Source: Desulfobacteraceae bacterium (lineage in GTDB: Bacteria; Desulfobacterota; Desulfobacteria; Desulfobacterales; Desulfobacteraceae). From it: a stretch of DNA of 64,000 bases. Made by a program: the position numbers and the translations under genes. Below the pieces are notes generated by a model. The model was not told the origin of the DNA. It was given only the letters and a program-made list of their open reading frames with translations, and searched no databases. The stretch lies in NCBI GenBank assembly GCA_016744295.1, contig JADGEQ010000012.1:62001-126000 (forward strand), in the 5' to 3' direction. Shown here one piece after another: positions 44,660 through 53,003 of the stretch; within the stretch, counting starts at the first letter, position 1; each line of letters opens with the position of its first letter.

Positions 44660-45574
44660 TCAATCTCTGTACAATAATTTTTGTGACAGCTTTTTTTTAA
44701 AAAAATGGGCAAGGACAAACAAATTCATACAGATAAAGATCAGAACAAGGCAAGCCCCATACCCCTTCATTAATTCCGATTGATCTGCATACTGGGAGGA
44801 AATATAATAGATATAAAAGGGCAATGCTTCAAAAGGTGAGAACACTGACTTGGGGATGCCTGCGGTGGCAACAGCCCCGGTCAGCATGATAACCGCCGTA
44901 TCTTCGGCGCATCTGCCAACGGACAGGATGATGCCGCTGACAATGGCGGATAAACAAGCGGGCAACAGCACATATAAAATATTTTGAAGCTTTGTGGCGC
45001 CCAGGCCCGGGGCTGTCATCCTCACACTTGGAGGCAGGCTCTCCAGGGCCATCTGGGTGGTTCTGATCATATAGGGAAGTACCAGAAATGCCAGGGAAAG
45101 GGCCGATATCAGCAAACAGGGATACAGTTTTGCAAAAAAATAATGGTGCAGAAAAAGGGTGATGCTGAATCCAAAAAGCCCCACAACAATGGAGGGGATA
45201 CCGGCCAGAATATCAAAGACAATTGAAAAAAAGTATTTCACCCCGGGGGAGGCATATTCGGCCAGAAAAATGCCCGTGAAAAGGCCCAGGGGAACGGCAA
45301 ATACAATGGCCAGAAAAATCAGACACAGGGTTCCGATCATGGCCGGGAAAAGGCCGTCAAACACCTGGCGTTTGAAAAACAGGGCGTCCCAAACAGGGGT
45401 ATCTCCAAAAATAAGCCGGGGCGTCAGGGAGCTGTATCCCTTGATACATAAAAACCCGATAATAATGAAAACCGCGATGATCAAAAAAAGGCTGCACCCC
45501 CATGCAAATCCTCTAAAAGCCTTGTCCCAGCTAAACACCCTATAATTCAATATTCTGGCCCGTTGCGCTTTCAT
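44660..45574 (-). CDS. Phosphate-type ABC transporter permease, PstA-like
   Basis: 304 residues, six TM helices. The coupling-helix region (LESLPPSVRMTAPGLGATKLQNILYVLLPACLSAI) and GRCAEDTAVIMLTGA are PstA-like. ATG overlaps the PstC stop as ATGA and its own stop nearly touches the ATPase start, so it is translationally coupled. An early cytoplasmic Arg/Lys-rich segment precedes TM1. Confidence 0.9.
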   Translation of the reverse strand: MKAQRARILNYRVFSWDKAFRGFAWGCSLFLIIAVFIIIGFLCIKGYSSLTPRLIFGDTPVWDALFFKRQVFDGLFPAMIGTLCLIFLAIVFAVPLGLFTGIFLAEYASPGVKYFFSIVFDILAGIPSIVVGLFGFSITLFLHHYFFAKLYPCLLISALSLAFLVLPYMIRTTQMALESLPPSVRMTAPGLGATKLQNILYVLLPACLSAIVSGIILSVGRCAEDTAVIMLTGAVATAGIPKSVFSPFEALPFYIYYISSQYADQSELMKGYGACLVLIFICMNLFVLAHFFKKKLSQKLLYRD

Positions 45575-46428
45575 CTATTCCCTACCCCTTTGGCCCCTAA
45601 AAACCGGACCAGCCCGACCCCCATGCCCGTCATGGCATAAAGGCTGATGCCGCAGACAAAAATGGTTTTAAACTCGATGCTGTCAAAATCTGCGGCAATG
45701 ATCAGACCAATATGGGCGGTGAGGGTTCGGGCCGAATCTGTGATGGATCCGGGAAACCCCACGGCATTTCCACTGATCATCAGGGCAATCAGGGTATCGC
45801 CCATGGCCCGGCCAAAGGAAAGGATGAGGCCGGTTACCATTGATTTCCAGGCACAGGGCAGCACAATATAGAAAAATTTTTGTACCGTGGTCGCCCCTGT
45901 GCTGTCGGCGGCATTCAGATAAGACTGGGGGACCATGGCAAAACTTTGGGTGAAAAAAAGAATCATGGTCGGGGAGATTAAGATACCCAGCATAATACCT
46001 GCAGAAAGAATGCACATGCCAGATCCCCTGGCAACAAGTTCCCGAACCAGGGGAACCAGCAGAAAAATGCCGACAAACCCATAAATTACGGTAGGAATAG
46101 CCGTCATGGCTTCAACCCCTCGCTTGAGCCATTTTCCCTTTCCCCCAGGATCTAATATCCCCACAAAAACGGATACTCCGCAGCTGATGGGGAAACTGAA
46201 CCCAACCGCCAGAAAAGCGATGGATATGGTTCCTGCAACCATGGGCCCGAGGCCAAAAATGCCCTGGTCCGGAGACCAGGGCAAAATCAGCATCTTCCAG
46301 AACAGCCCCTGGGCAAAGATGGGATAGGCCAGGAGAACCATAAACCCCAGAATACCAAGGGTAATACCAACACTTAAAAGGGCTGCTCCCAGAAAAACAG
46401 ATTTAGAAATCTTCTCTTTCACATCCAT
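45571..46428 (-). CDS. Phosphate-type ABC transporter permease, PstC-like
   Basis: 285 residues, six TM helices. Motifs LNAADSTGATTVQKFFYIVLPCAWKSMVTG and GRAMGDTLIALMISGNA are typical of PstC. Start ATG shares one base with the stop of the binding protein gene. Pairs with PstA to form the channel. Confidence 0.9.
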   Translation of the reverse strand: MDVKEKISKSVFLGAALLSVGITLGILGFMVLLAYPIFAQGLFWKMLILPWSPDQGIFGLGPMVAGTISIAFLAVGFSFPISCGVSVFVGILDPGGKGKWLKRGVEAMTAIPTVIYGFVGIFLLVPLVRELVARGSGMCILSAGIMLGILISPTMILFFTQSFAMVPQSYLNAADSTGATTVQKFFYIVLPCAWKSMVTGLILSFGRAMGDTLIALMISGNAVGFPGSITDSARTLTAHIGLIIAADFDSIEFKTIFVCGISLYAMTGMGVGLVRFLGAKGVGNR

Positions 46429-47279
46429 CAGTTCACAGGAATAAATCCTTTATCAGCCGCCATTGCCTGTCCGTCGGGTCCCATGAGATAATCTATGAAT
46501 TTTTTGGCAAGTCCTTGGGCCTCGCCCTTTGTGTTGGAGAAAAGCCCCCTTGCCACCTTGTATTGACCGGATTTAACAGATGCCATGCTCGGAGTGACCC
46601 CATCCAGAACAAGGGGTACAACCCCCGCATCAATAAACCCTACCGACACATAGCCAATGCTGTAAGGATCATTGCTCACCCCTGTTTTCATGGCGCCGTT
46701 GGAAACCACCACATTGGCCCGGGCAGTGATTTCAGATTTTTTTAAGGCCTTTTTCCAAAACACGGAACGGGTTCCGCTTGCAGAATCCCGGGTATAGATG
46801 TTGATGGGTTTGTCCGGGCCGCCAACTTCCTTCCAGGAGCGTATCTTTCCTGAAAATATTTCCTGAAGCTGCTGACTGGAAAGTGATTTCACCGGATTTT
46901 TAGGATTGACAACAGCGGCCACTCCGTCAATGGCCCATTTGTACATTTTTAACCCGTACTTGGAAACTTCGCTTTCTGTGGCGGGTCTGCCGGAATTTCC
47001 AATGTTTACCAATCCTTCTCCCACCTGTTTGATACCGGCCCCGGACCCCCCGCCTGCAATAATAATCTGAATGTCGGGATTAAATCGCATAATCTTTTTG
47101 GCAGCCGCCTTCATCACAGGGATGTGGGCGGTACCGCCGGAAATTCTTAAAACCTGATTTTTTTCGCCCTTGAACATATCCAGCTCACCAGCCCAAAGAG
47201 TGGTCATACAAATGCCTGACAGGAACAAAAGAAGAAAACCCGTTAGGATCAATGTTAAACCTTTTCTTGTAAATTTCAT
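46428..47279 (-). CDS. Phosphate-type periplasmic substrate-binding protein, PstS-like
   Basis: 283 residues from the ATG at 47279 (GGAG six bases upstream; an ATG at 47291 is less likely). Signal peptide (LILTGFLLLFLSGICMTTLWA). Ligand-binding segments: RISGGTAHIPV (in place of the usual GSTT/S), AGGGSGAGIKQVGEG, NIGNSGRP, and TRDSASGTRSVFWK, all PstS-like. The first anion loop SGGTAHI differs from the common GS(T/S) pattern, so selectivity may differ from phosphate. Follows the activator gene by 68 bp, tying it to the double-cubane genes. Confidence 0.88.
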   Translation of the reverse strand: MKFTRKGLTLILTGFLLLFLSGICMTTLWAGELDMFKGEKNQVLRISGGTAHIPVMKAAAKKIMRFNPDIQIIIAGGGSGAGIKQVGEGLVNIGNSGRPATESEVSKYGLKMYKWAIDGVAAVVNPKNPVKSLSSQQLQEIFSGKIRSWKEVGGPDKPINIYTRDSASGTRSVFWKKALKKSEITARANVVVSNGAMKTGVSNDPYSIGYVSVGFIDAGVVPLVLDGVTPSMASVKSGQYKVARGLFSNTKGEAQGLAKKFIDYLMGPDGQAMAADKGFIPVN

Positions 47280-47347
47280 TTCAAACTCCATTTTTTCTAT
47301 TTTTCATTGGTTGTTTAATGAATCTTTTGTAAAATTACAATCCCTGT

Positions 47348-48136
47348 TTATTGGTTTGCCGATACTTTTTTGGCCAGTACTTTTTCCCATAAGACCAGAG
47401 CGGCCCCCAATGCTCCCATCATCTGGGGAGTCTCCGGAACAAGGACCTCTCGATTCAGTTTTTGAGATATCAGTTGTTTGATACAAAGATTGTTTGCCAC
47501 CCCCCCGGAAAAAACAATGGGCCCTGAACCGCTGACCCGGTTGATCATTCCTGCGGCACGCTTTACCACGCTCAGGTGCAATCCCCTGGCAATCTCTTTT
47601 CGGTCCGCTCCCCTGGCAATCAGGGAGGTGACTTCGGATTCAGCAAAAACCGTACACATGCTGTTGATATTCAGATCATTCCGGGCGGCAAGGGCTGCCA
47701 GCCCAAATTCATCGATGGTAAATCCAAGATTTCGGGCCATGATTTCCAAAAATTTTCCAGTCCCTGCGGCACAGCGATCGTTCATTTCAAACTTTTTAAC
47801 CAACCCCCTGGCATTCAGGGCAATGGCCTTGCTGTCCTGGCCGCCGATATCCAGAATGGTTGAAGCTTCCGGGAAAAAAGAGACAACGCCCCGTGCATGG
47901 GCCTTGATTTCCGTGACTGTTTCGGCATCGTCAAAGGCGGTTTCAAATAGCCCCCGGCCATATCCTGTTGCCATGATCTGATCATAGACCACCCCCTCCA
48001 AAATTCCATGGACTTGGGTGATGGGATCAAACCCGGTATCGGCCTGGTAAAAATCAACCACTTCCCCCTGTTCATTCACCACCACCAATTCAATGGTTCT
48101 GGAGCCGATGTCAATTCCTGCATATTTTTTCATCAT
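47348..48136 (-). CDS. ATP-dependent activator of 2-hydroxyacyl-CoA dehydratase type (HgdC/BadF family)
   Basis: 262 residues from the tandem ATG at 48136. ASKHA-fold ATPase: phosphate-1 loop YAGIDIGSRTIELV, ILDIGGQDSKAI, and adenosine motif VFSGGVANN. The two cysteines that bridge one [4Fe-4S] cluster between subunits are in NDRCAAGTGKF and NSMCTVFAESEV. It binds two ATP and injects a low-potential electron into a double-cubane or HgdAB partner. Its start lies just after the stop of the upstream double-cubane gene, so they are coupled. Confidence 0.93.
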   Translation of the reverse strand: MMKKYAGIDIGSRTIELVVVNEQGEVVDFYQADTGFDPITQVHGILEGVVYDQIMATGYGRGLFETAFDDAETVTEIKAHARGVVSFFPEASTILDIGGQDSKAIALNARGLVKKFEMNDRCAAGTGKFLEIMARNLGFTIDEFGLAALAARNDLNINSMCTVFAESEVTSLIARGADRKEIARGLHLSVVKRAAGMINRVSGSGPIVFSGGVANNLCIKQLISQKLNREVLVPETPQMMGALGAALVLWEKVLAKKVSANQ

Positions 48137-48137
48137 T

Positions 48138-49415
48138 TTACTTGAGCTGCTCAATAAAAGCCTCTATCCGGGTTTTTAATTGCCCGAGATCTTCCATGCC
48201 GTAGTCGGTTTCAATTCGCAGACAGGGAATATCCTTTTCTTCCAGGGCTTTTTCAAGGGGAATCGCCTCCATCATATAGGGCTGGCAGAACTGAAGGCCA
48301 TAATGGACAACCCCGTCTGCACCATAGGCGTTTGCCATCTCCTCTACATGGTCCATCCGGTCTTGGTTGGGGGTAAAAATGGCACAATCCACATCAAAAT
48401 ATCTGTCTGTAATGGCATCCATGAGTTCATCCATGGTGGTGCCGCTATCGCGGGTTAGATTTCGGGTGCCCCGTTCTCCCACACAGGACTCTTCCCCAAC
48501 GATCACAGCGCCGGAAGTTTCAATGATCCAGGGCAATTTCCAATTGGGCACGGCCATGGGACATCCCGAAATCAAAATACGGGGGGTCTTTTCCGGAACA
48601 ACCCCTTTTTTGGCATCGATTCTTTTTTCCAGTTCATCGCAAATTTTATGGACAGACTCGGTAAACCGGGCCGGGTTATCATAAAAGAAAACCTGGTTTG
48701 CCAGCAGGGCATCAAGTCCTGAAATAGGCACAGGATCCGATTTTCGAAGTTGGTTCAGACGATGAAGGGCTGATCGTTTGGCATTGACAATACCAATGGC
48801 TTGTTTCAGGGAATCCTGGGTGATCGCAATCCCAGTCAGTTTTTCCACGGCAAGCTTAAACCGGTCATATTCGGATCTGAGTAAATCACGGGACCGGCCT
48901 GATTTCATCTGGGGCAGATCCATGACATAAAGGTTATCCATCAATGTTCCCAAGGACTCATAGGCTTTTTTCTTGCCGTCACAGGTATTTTCCCCCACCA
49001 CCATATCGGCTGCTTCAAGGTAGGGGCAGACCTGTCCCAGCTTGAATCCAAAGGCAGATTTGATCAGGGCGCAGGTATTTCTGGGCAAATATTTTTCCAC
49101 CTCTTCAAGGGCAAAATCAGCACCGGAACACAGGCCGACCAGAGTAGCATTGGCTGCCAGGGCGATCTCCTCGGGAACAAAGACACAATAGGAACCGATG
49201 ATTTTCCTGCCCTGTTTTTTCTCTTCCACAAGCTCCTTGATTCTTAAGCCATGGACCTCGCTCATCACAAAGTCAAAATACCCCATCCCTTCTGGCCTAT
49301 CCTTCTGGGACAGATAGATATCTGTATAGCCCTTTCCCAGAACTTCCAGCAGAGAATTATGGGCATCAAGGTTCAGCCCCAACTCAAGCCACATGGATTC
49401 ATATGTGTTGCTCAT
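48138..49415 (-). CDS. Double-cubane cluster / 2-hydroxyacyl-CoA dehydratase-family protein 1
   Basis: 425 residues. HgdB/YjiM-type fold with cysteines in IGSYCVFVPEE, PRNTCALIKS, CPYLEAADMVVGENTCDGKKKAYE, SGCPMAVPNWK, EESCVGERG and LQFCQPYM. TCDGKKK and the GCP motif are hallmarks of double-cubane-cluster proteins, which accept low-potential electrons from the ATP-driven activator for hard reductions. No acyl-CoA site can be judged. Immediately followed by the activator gene. An N-terminal extension of ~55 residues is absent from its paralogue at 49.8 kb. Confidence 0.88.
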   Translation of the reverse strand: MSNTYESMWLELGLNLDAHNSLLEVLGKGYTDIYLSQKDRPEGMGYFDFVMSEVHGLRIKELVEEKKQGRKIIGSYCVFVPEEIALAANATLVGLCSGADFALEEVEKYLPRNTCALIKSAFGFKLGQVCPYLEAADMVVGENTCDGKKKAYESLGTLMDNLYVMDLPQMKSGRSRDLLRSEYDRFKLAVEKLTGIAITQDSLKQAIGIVNAKRSALHRLNQLRKSDPVPISGLDALLANQVFFYDNPARFTESVHKICDELEKRIDAKKGVVPEKTPRILISGCPMAVPNWKLPWIIETSGAVIVGEESCVGERGTRNLTRDSGTTMDELMDAITDRYFDVDCAIFTPNQDRMDHVEEMANAYGADGVVHYGLQFCQPYMMEAIPLEKALEEKDIPCLRIETDYGMEDLGQLKTRIEAFIEQLK

Positions 49416-49846
49416 TTTGATTTTCCTCTCTTTTAATATCTAAAATTATGAACGTGGCTATCCATAATAGGAATGTCAGAGAGAATCAAATTGATAATTC
49501 GAGTAACGACAACGGAAATGGATTGAAAAAACCGATACAAACACCACAGCCAGATGATCACCCATAATCTGCCCTTTTCCAAGTGGCAACATTTTTTTTC
49601 ATTGCTCTGCCAAATGGTATGCCCAGTTTTTTCATCCTGTTGCCCAGGGTTCTCGGATTGATTCCCGAACGATCCCCTCCACCTTACCCCTTGCATTGAC
49701 CGATGCCTGAGGGTATTTTCTCCGATGGAGAAGGCAGGGCACAACCGGTACTCAATGAAAAATTGGGCAAACTTCCCATCTGGAATACCAGATCAGACAC
49801 CCCCGTTTCTATTTCAGAAAAATCAGGGGGGTGCGAGTGTTTAAAA
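49416..49846. other. Gap between the two double-cubane genes
   Basis: About 430 bp. Its main content is the decayed C-terminus of an NtrC-type regulator (49558-49674); otherwise no gene. A minus-strand frame covering 49433-49744 crosses the remnant in another frame and is not supported. Confidence 0.55.
49558..49674 (-). pseudogene. C-terminal remnant of an NtrC-type sigma-54 activator
   Basis: 39 codons read DRSGINPRTLGNRMKKLGIP then FGRAMKKNVATWKRADYG and a TGA. INPRTLGNRMKKLGI is a Fis-type recognition helix with its turn as found at the end of NtrC-family activators. A TAA stands in frame just upstream and the neighbouring frame holds no match, so only the tail survives. It was probably the local regulator of the double-cubane genes. 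Confidence 0.6.
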
Positions 49847-50983
49847 TCATATCATTTCAATGAATGCCTCTATTCTGACCCGCAATTGTTCTGTGTCAGA
49901 TTCAGAATAATCTGTTTCAAGATGAAGGTATGGCAACCCGAAGCGATCCTGGACATATTTTTGTATCGAAGTGGCTTCAATATTATAGGTATGGCAGGCC
50001 TGCCATGTCAGGTCAACAACCCCGTCAACGTAAAATTCACGGATCATTTCGTCCAGAAGGTCCGTCCTTCCAGGGTTCGGGCTCATGACCGAGCAAGGAA
50101 TGGAAAGATATTGTTCCGCCAGGGCCTGGATGGGATCAATTGTTTCATCCACCTGGAATGTCCGTTTGTAGCCGCTGCAATTTTCAAATCCCACCACATT
50201 GGCACCGGCCTGCTCGATGATCTTGACCACCTTGTCCGACCCAAGACCGATGGGCACCCCGGTCAGAAGAATCCGGGGTGTTTTCAAGGTGTAGGGACTT
50301 TTTCCCTGGTCAATCCCCTGGCATTCATCAATGATTTCATCCATGAATTCAATGCCCTTTTCCGCATCGGCAAAAAAGTTGGTTTTAAACAAAATTTCAA
50401 CCAGGTCCATGCCGGTTAAGGGAGATGGTTTGGCCTTTGCCACATCCATCAAGCGTTTTCTTGTTTTACGCACCCGGTTCTGTAAGCGAATGGCCTGCTT
50501 GATTTTTTCCGGGGTGATCTGCCTGCCCGTGATTTCTTCCAGGACAGATTTTAATTTTTTAATTTCATCTTTCCAGGGCCCAAGGGAGGTGGCAATATCC
50601 TGGTTCTGGGGAAGCTGTAATACATGGACCGTTTTTATCTCGGACATGATTTCAAACATTTTCTTTTTACCGTCACAGGTGGTGTCGGCAACAATGAGGT
50701 CTGAAAACCTGAAAAATGGACAGGTATCTGTGATGGCGAATCCATAACTGCTTTTGATCAGCGGGCACAGATTTCTGGGCAGAACTTCTTCCGCCGCTTC
50801 AATGGGGTCCTGACGAGTCCCGCAAAGGGATAGCACAATCGCATCTGCAGCCACTGCAAGTTCCGTGGGGGCATAAAGACAGTAAAATCCGACAACATGA
50901 TTTCCAGCTTCCTTGTGGGCTTCAATATCCACAAGATTTTGTTCAGAAATCTGTTGGAGTTTTGTTAAAAGCTTAGGGTTCAT
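49847..50983 (-). CDS. Double-cubane cluster / 2-hydroxyacyl-CoA dehydratase-family protein 2
   Basis: 378 residues, paralogue of the product at 48.1 kb. Cysteines in VGFYCLYAPTE, PRNLCPLIKSSYG, TCPFFRFSDLIVADTTCDGKKKMFE, FENCSGYKR and WQACHTYN. The GCP motif of the first protein is GVP here, so one conserved cysteine is missing, and subunits may be non-equivalent (as in HgdA/HgdB) or this one may carry a different cluster. Ends IRIEAFIEMI-like as does its paralogue. Upstream lies the broken NitT/TauT transporter. Confidence 0.87.
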   Translation of the reverse strand: MNPKLLTKLQQISEQNLVDIEAHKEAGNHVVGFYCLYAPTELAVAADAIVLSLCGTRQDPIEAAEEVLPRNLCPLIKSSYGFAITDTCPFFRFSDLIVADTTCDGKKKMFEIMSEIKTVHVLQLPQNQDIATSLGPWKDEIKKLKSVLEEITGRQITPEKIKQAIRLQNRVRKTRKRLMDVAKAKPSPLTGMDLVEILFKTNFFADAEKGIEFMDEIIDECQGIDQGKSPYTLKTPRILLTGVPIGLGSDKVVKIIEQAGANVVGFENCSGYKRTFQVDETIDPIQALAEQYLSIPCSVMSPNPGRTDLLDEMIREFYVDGVVDLTWQACHTYNIEATSIQKYVQDRFGLPYLHLETDYSESDTEQLRVRIEAFIEMI

Positions 50984-51789
50984 TGTATTTTTCTCTCCAT
51001 GGCGGGTTCATAAACCGGCGGATTGAAAAGCCGGCATCATTAAAATTTTTCAAGGGACGCATGAATCTTTCGGTACAAAGATCTCCATTCCGGGCTGTTT
51101 TGGTCTCTCGGGCGGGCAAGCGGATTCTGAATGATTTGATGAATTCTGCCGGGATTGCTTTTCATAATAATAATCGGATCCCCAAGACAGATTGCTTCAT
51201 CAATGCTGTGGGTGACAAACAACACGGTTTTCTGATCGGTCTGCCAGATATGAATCAACTCCTTTTGCAACCCCATTCGTGTCTGGGCATCCAGCGCCCC
51301 AAAGGGTTCATCCATGAGCAGCACTTCCGGGTCTGTGGCAAGGGCCCTGGCAACGGCGACTCTTTGCTGCATACCACCGGAAAGCGGATAGGGAAACCCC
51401 CTGGATGGTGTTGATCAAAATGGGAAAAACCGCACCGATAAAGAGGATAATGAGACAATCCAGCCAATGCGGTGGTGACGCCCCCCTGAACGGTCTTCTT
51501 TAAGAAGCGGGGACGAGTTGTGGAACAAGTTTCATTTTTCATTTTTTCCCTGATTTTTCATTTTTAAAATTGTTTACCGTATTGTTAGGTGGTAATAACT
51601 ATCTTTTAAAAAAAGAAAATTCAAATTGATTATGAAAATGATACCGGCATCTCCCATAGATATTTCTGATATGAAAAATTATTTGATTATTTTAATCCAG
51701 GGCAATCCCATCTAATTTTTTTATAATTGCCACATACCTGACTCCGTCTTCCCCAAATGAATCCATTCATCTGCCTAGGGTTATTATTT
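50984..51789. other. Region with a broken ABC transporter and AT-rich DNA
   Basis: Bases 51040-51541 hold a permease fragment fused to an ATPase fragment. 51542-51789 is AT-rich without a gene and should include 3' flank of the nitrilase gene. Confidence 0.6.
51040..51541 (-). pseudogene. NitT/TauT-type ABC transporter: permease fragment joined to ATPase C-terminus
   Basis: 51040-51399: the second half of an SsuB/TauB/NrtD-type ATPase, from YPLSGGMQQRVAVARALA through Walker B VLLMDEPFGALDA and TVLFVTHSIDEA to the end. Upstream, in a different frame (about 51395-51490), comes HWLDCLIILFIGAVFPILIN then TIQGVS, the beginning of the SsuC/TauC permease core. Walker A and most of the permease are missing, so a deletion fused the two genes and inactivated the importer. 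Such systems import nitrate, sulfonates or taurine-like compounds. Confidence 0.75.
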
Positions 51790-52701
51790 TTAATATGAAT
51801 CGGAGCTGTAAAGATCTTGCCTTCTGTCTTTCAGGTAAAAGACTTTACTCTTGTTGGTGCGTTTTTTTACCAGGGTTGCAAGATCCAGGTCGTGATAGAG
51901 GATGGCTTCTTTGCCATCAACGCATGCCTTGAGCAGCCGGGCTGTCGCGGGGTCCCATATGCCCAGGCCTGATCCGTATGCCTTGGTGCCATTTATGCCC
52001 AGGTGGTTGCATGCGGCAACATAAAGGGTATTGTCGTAGGCTCTTGCCCCAAGATAGCGGTTCCAGACCGCGATGCGTCGCTCTCCTCCCAGGGGGGAGG
52101 CATGGGGTGTAAAGAGGATCTGGGCACCCTTCAAAGAAAATACAGAAGCAATTTCAGGGAAATGCATGTCATAGCAGATGCCGATGGCAAAGGTTATCCG
52201 GTTGCCATGGGCATCTTTTGCATGGAAGACCGGGAGGGTGTTGCCTTGGGAGAAAAAGGCTCGTTCCTTGCTGCCCGGGTGGGTTTTCCGGTAGGTTTCG
52301 ACCCGACCATCGGGAAAGGCAGCGATCTGGGTGATGTAAAGCTGACCCTCTGCTTTTTCGATGAGTCCAGCAAGGATGATGATCTGAAACGATTGGGAGA
52401 CCGTTGAGACCCTGGTGGATGATTTTCCAGGGATGGTTTCTGCCAGGGGAAAAGGATGGTTCCTTTCATATCCGGTAATGGATAATTCCGGGAAGCAGAT
52501 GATTTCAGCCCTGTTTAGGGCGGCATTTCTTGCGAAGATCTCTATCTTTTCCAGGTTCTTTTCTTTGCCCTGGCTTGTGTCCATCTGGACAAGGGCGATC
52601 CTAAACCCCTCCATCTTAAATGCATGGGCCTTGAGACTATTTTGTCCAGTTAGGACGAGTGCTGCGGCAAGCACTGACAAAGCAATTATCGATCTTTTCA
52701 T
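51790..52701 (-). CDS. Exported nitrilase-superfamily (carbon-nitrogen) hydrolase
   Basis: 303 residues from the ATG at 52701 (GGAG seven bases upstream; the frame stays open for 65 more codons with no ribosome site). Signal peptide (SIIALSVLAAALVLTGQNSLKA-like). The Glu-Lys-Cys triad is present: Glu in CFPELSITGYE, Lys in YRKTHPG, Cys in GICYDMHFPE. Hydrolyses nitriles, amides or N-carbamoyl compounds; substrate unknown. Export is unusual, since most family members are cytoplasmic. Confidence 0.88.
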   Translation of the reverse strand: MKRSIIALSVLAAALVLTGQNSLKAHAFKMEGFRIALVQMDTSQGKEKNLEKIEIFARNAALNRAEIICFPELSITGYERNHPFPLAETIPGKSSTRVSTVSQSFQIIILAGLIEKAEGQLYITQIAAFPDGRVETYRKTHPGSKERAFFSQGNTLPVFHAKDAHGNRITFAIGICYDMHFPEIASVFSLKGAQILFTPHASPLGGERRIAVWNRYLGARAYDNTLYVAACNHLGINGTKAYGSGLGIWDPATARLLKACVDGKEAILYHDLDLATLVKKRTNKSKVFYLKDRRQDLYSSDSY

Positions 52702-52892
52702 AAACATTCTCCAGGAAAATCCAAGGATTTGATTTTGGGAATAATTTTTACCAAAAACGGTTTTGTCTTTTTTATAGCGTTTGTATGCAAGCGCCAAGAA
52801 AAAAAATGATATCAAGGCTATTTTGTCATATCGCAGAACAATGTTTCTTGGGATAAAATCTTTCATAAAGCCATTTAATTCAAACTTTGAGT

Positions 52893-53003
52893 TCAAAGAG
52901 TATGATCCGCTAAGACTTCCGAAAGTTTATCCCAACGGTCTGGAGTTAGCTCAGCACGAGCATTTTGTTTGTTCAGCTGTCTGTCAAAAGCCTCTTGTTT
53001 CAC
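52893..53003 (-). CDS. Possible small ORF, 36 residues
   Basis: GTG start at 53003, overlapping the end of the metallo-hydrolase gene in another frame; reads MKQEAFDRQLNKQNARAELT then PDRWDKLSEVLADHTL and TGA. Helical and charged, protein-like, but no family recognised and no strong ribosome site. It could be a translationally coupled micropeptide or the tail of a lost gene. Confidence 0.25.
   Translation of the reverse strand: MKQEAFDRQLNKQNARAELTPDRWDKLSEVLADHTL

Noticed and set aside
49433..49744. Minus-strand 103-residue frame between the double-cubane genes
   Set aside because: The recognisable HTH lies in a different frame of the same DNA, so this frame is a by-product.
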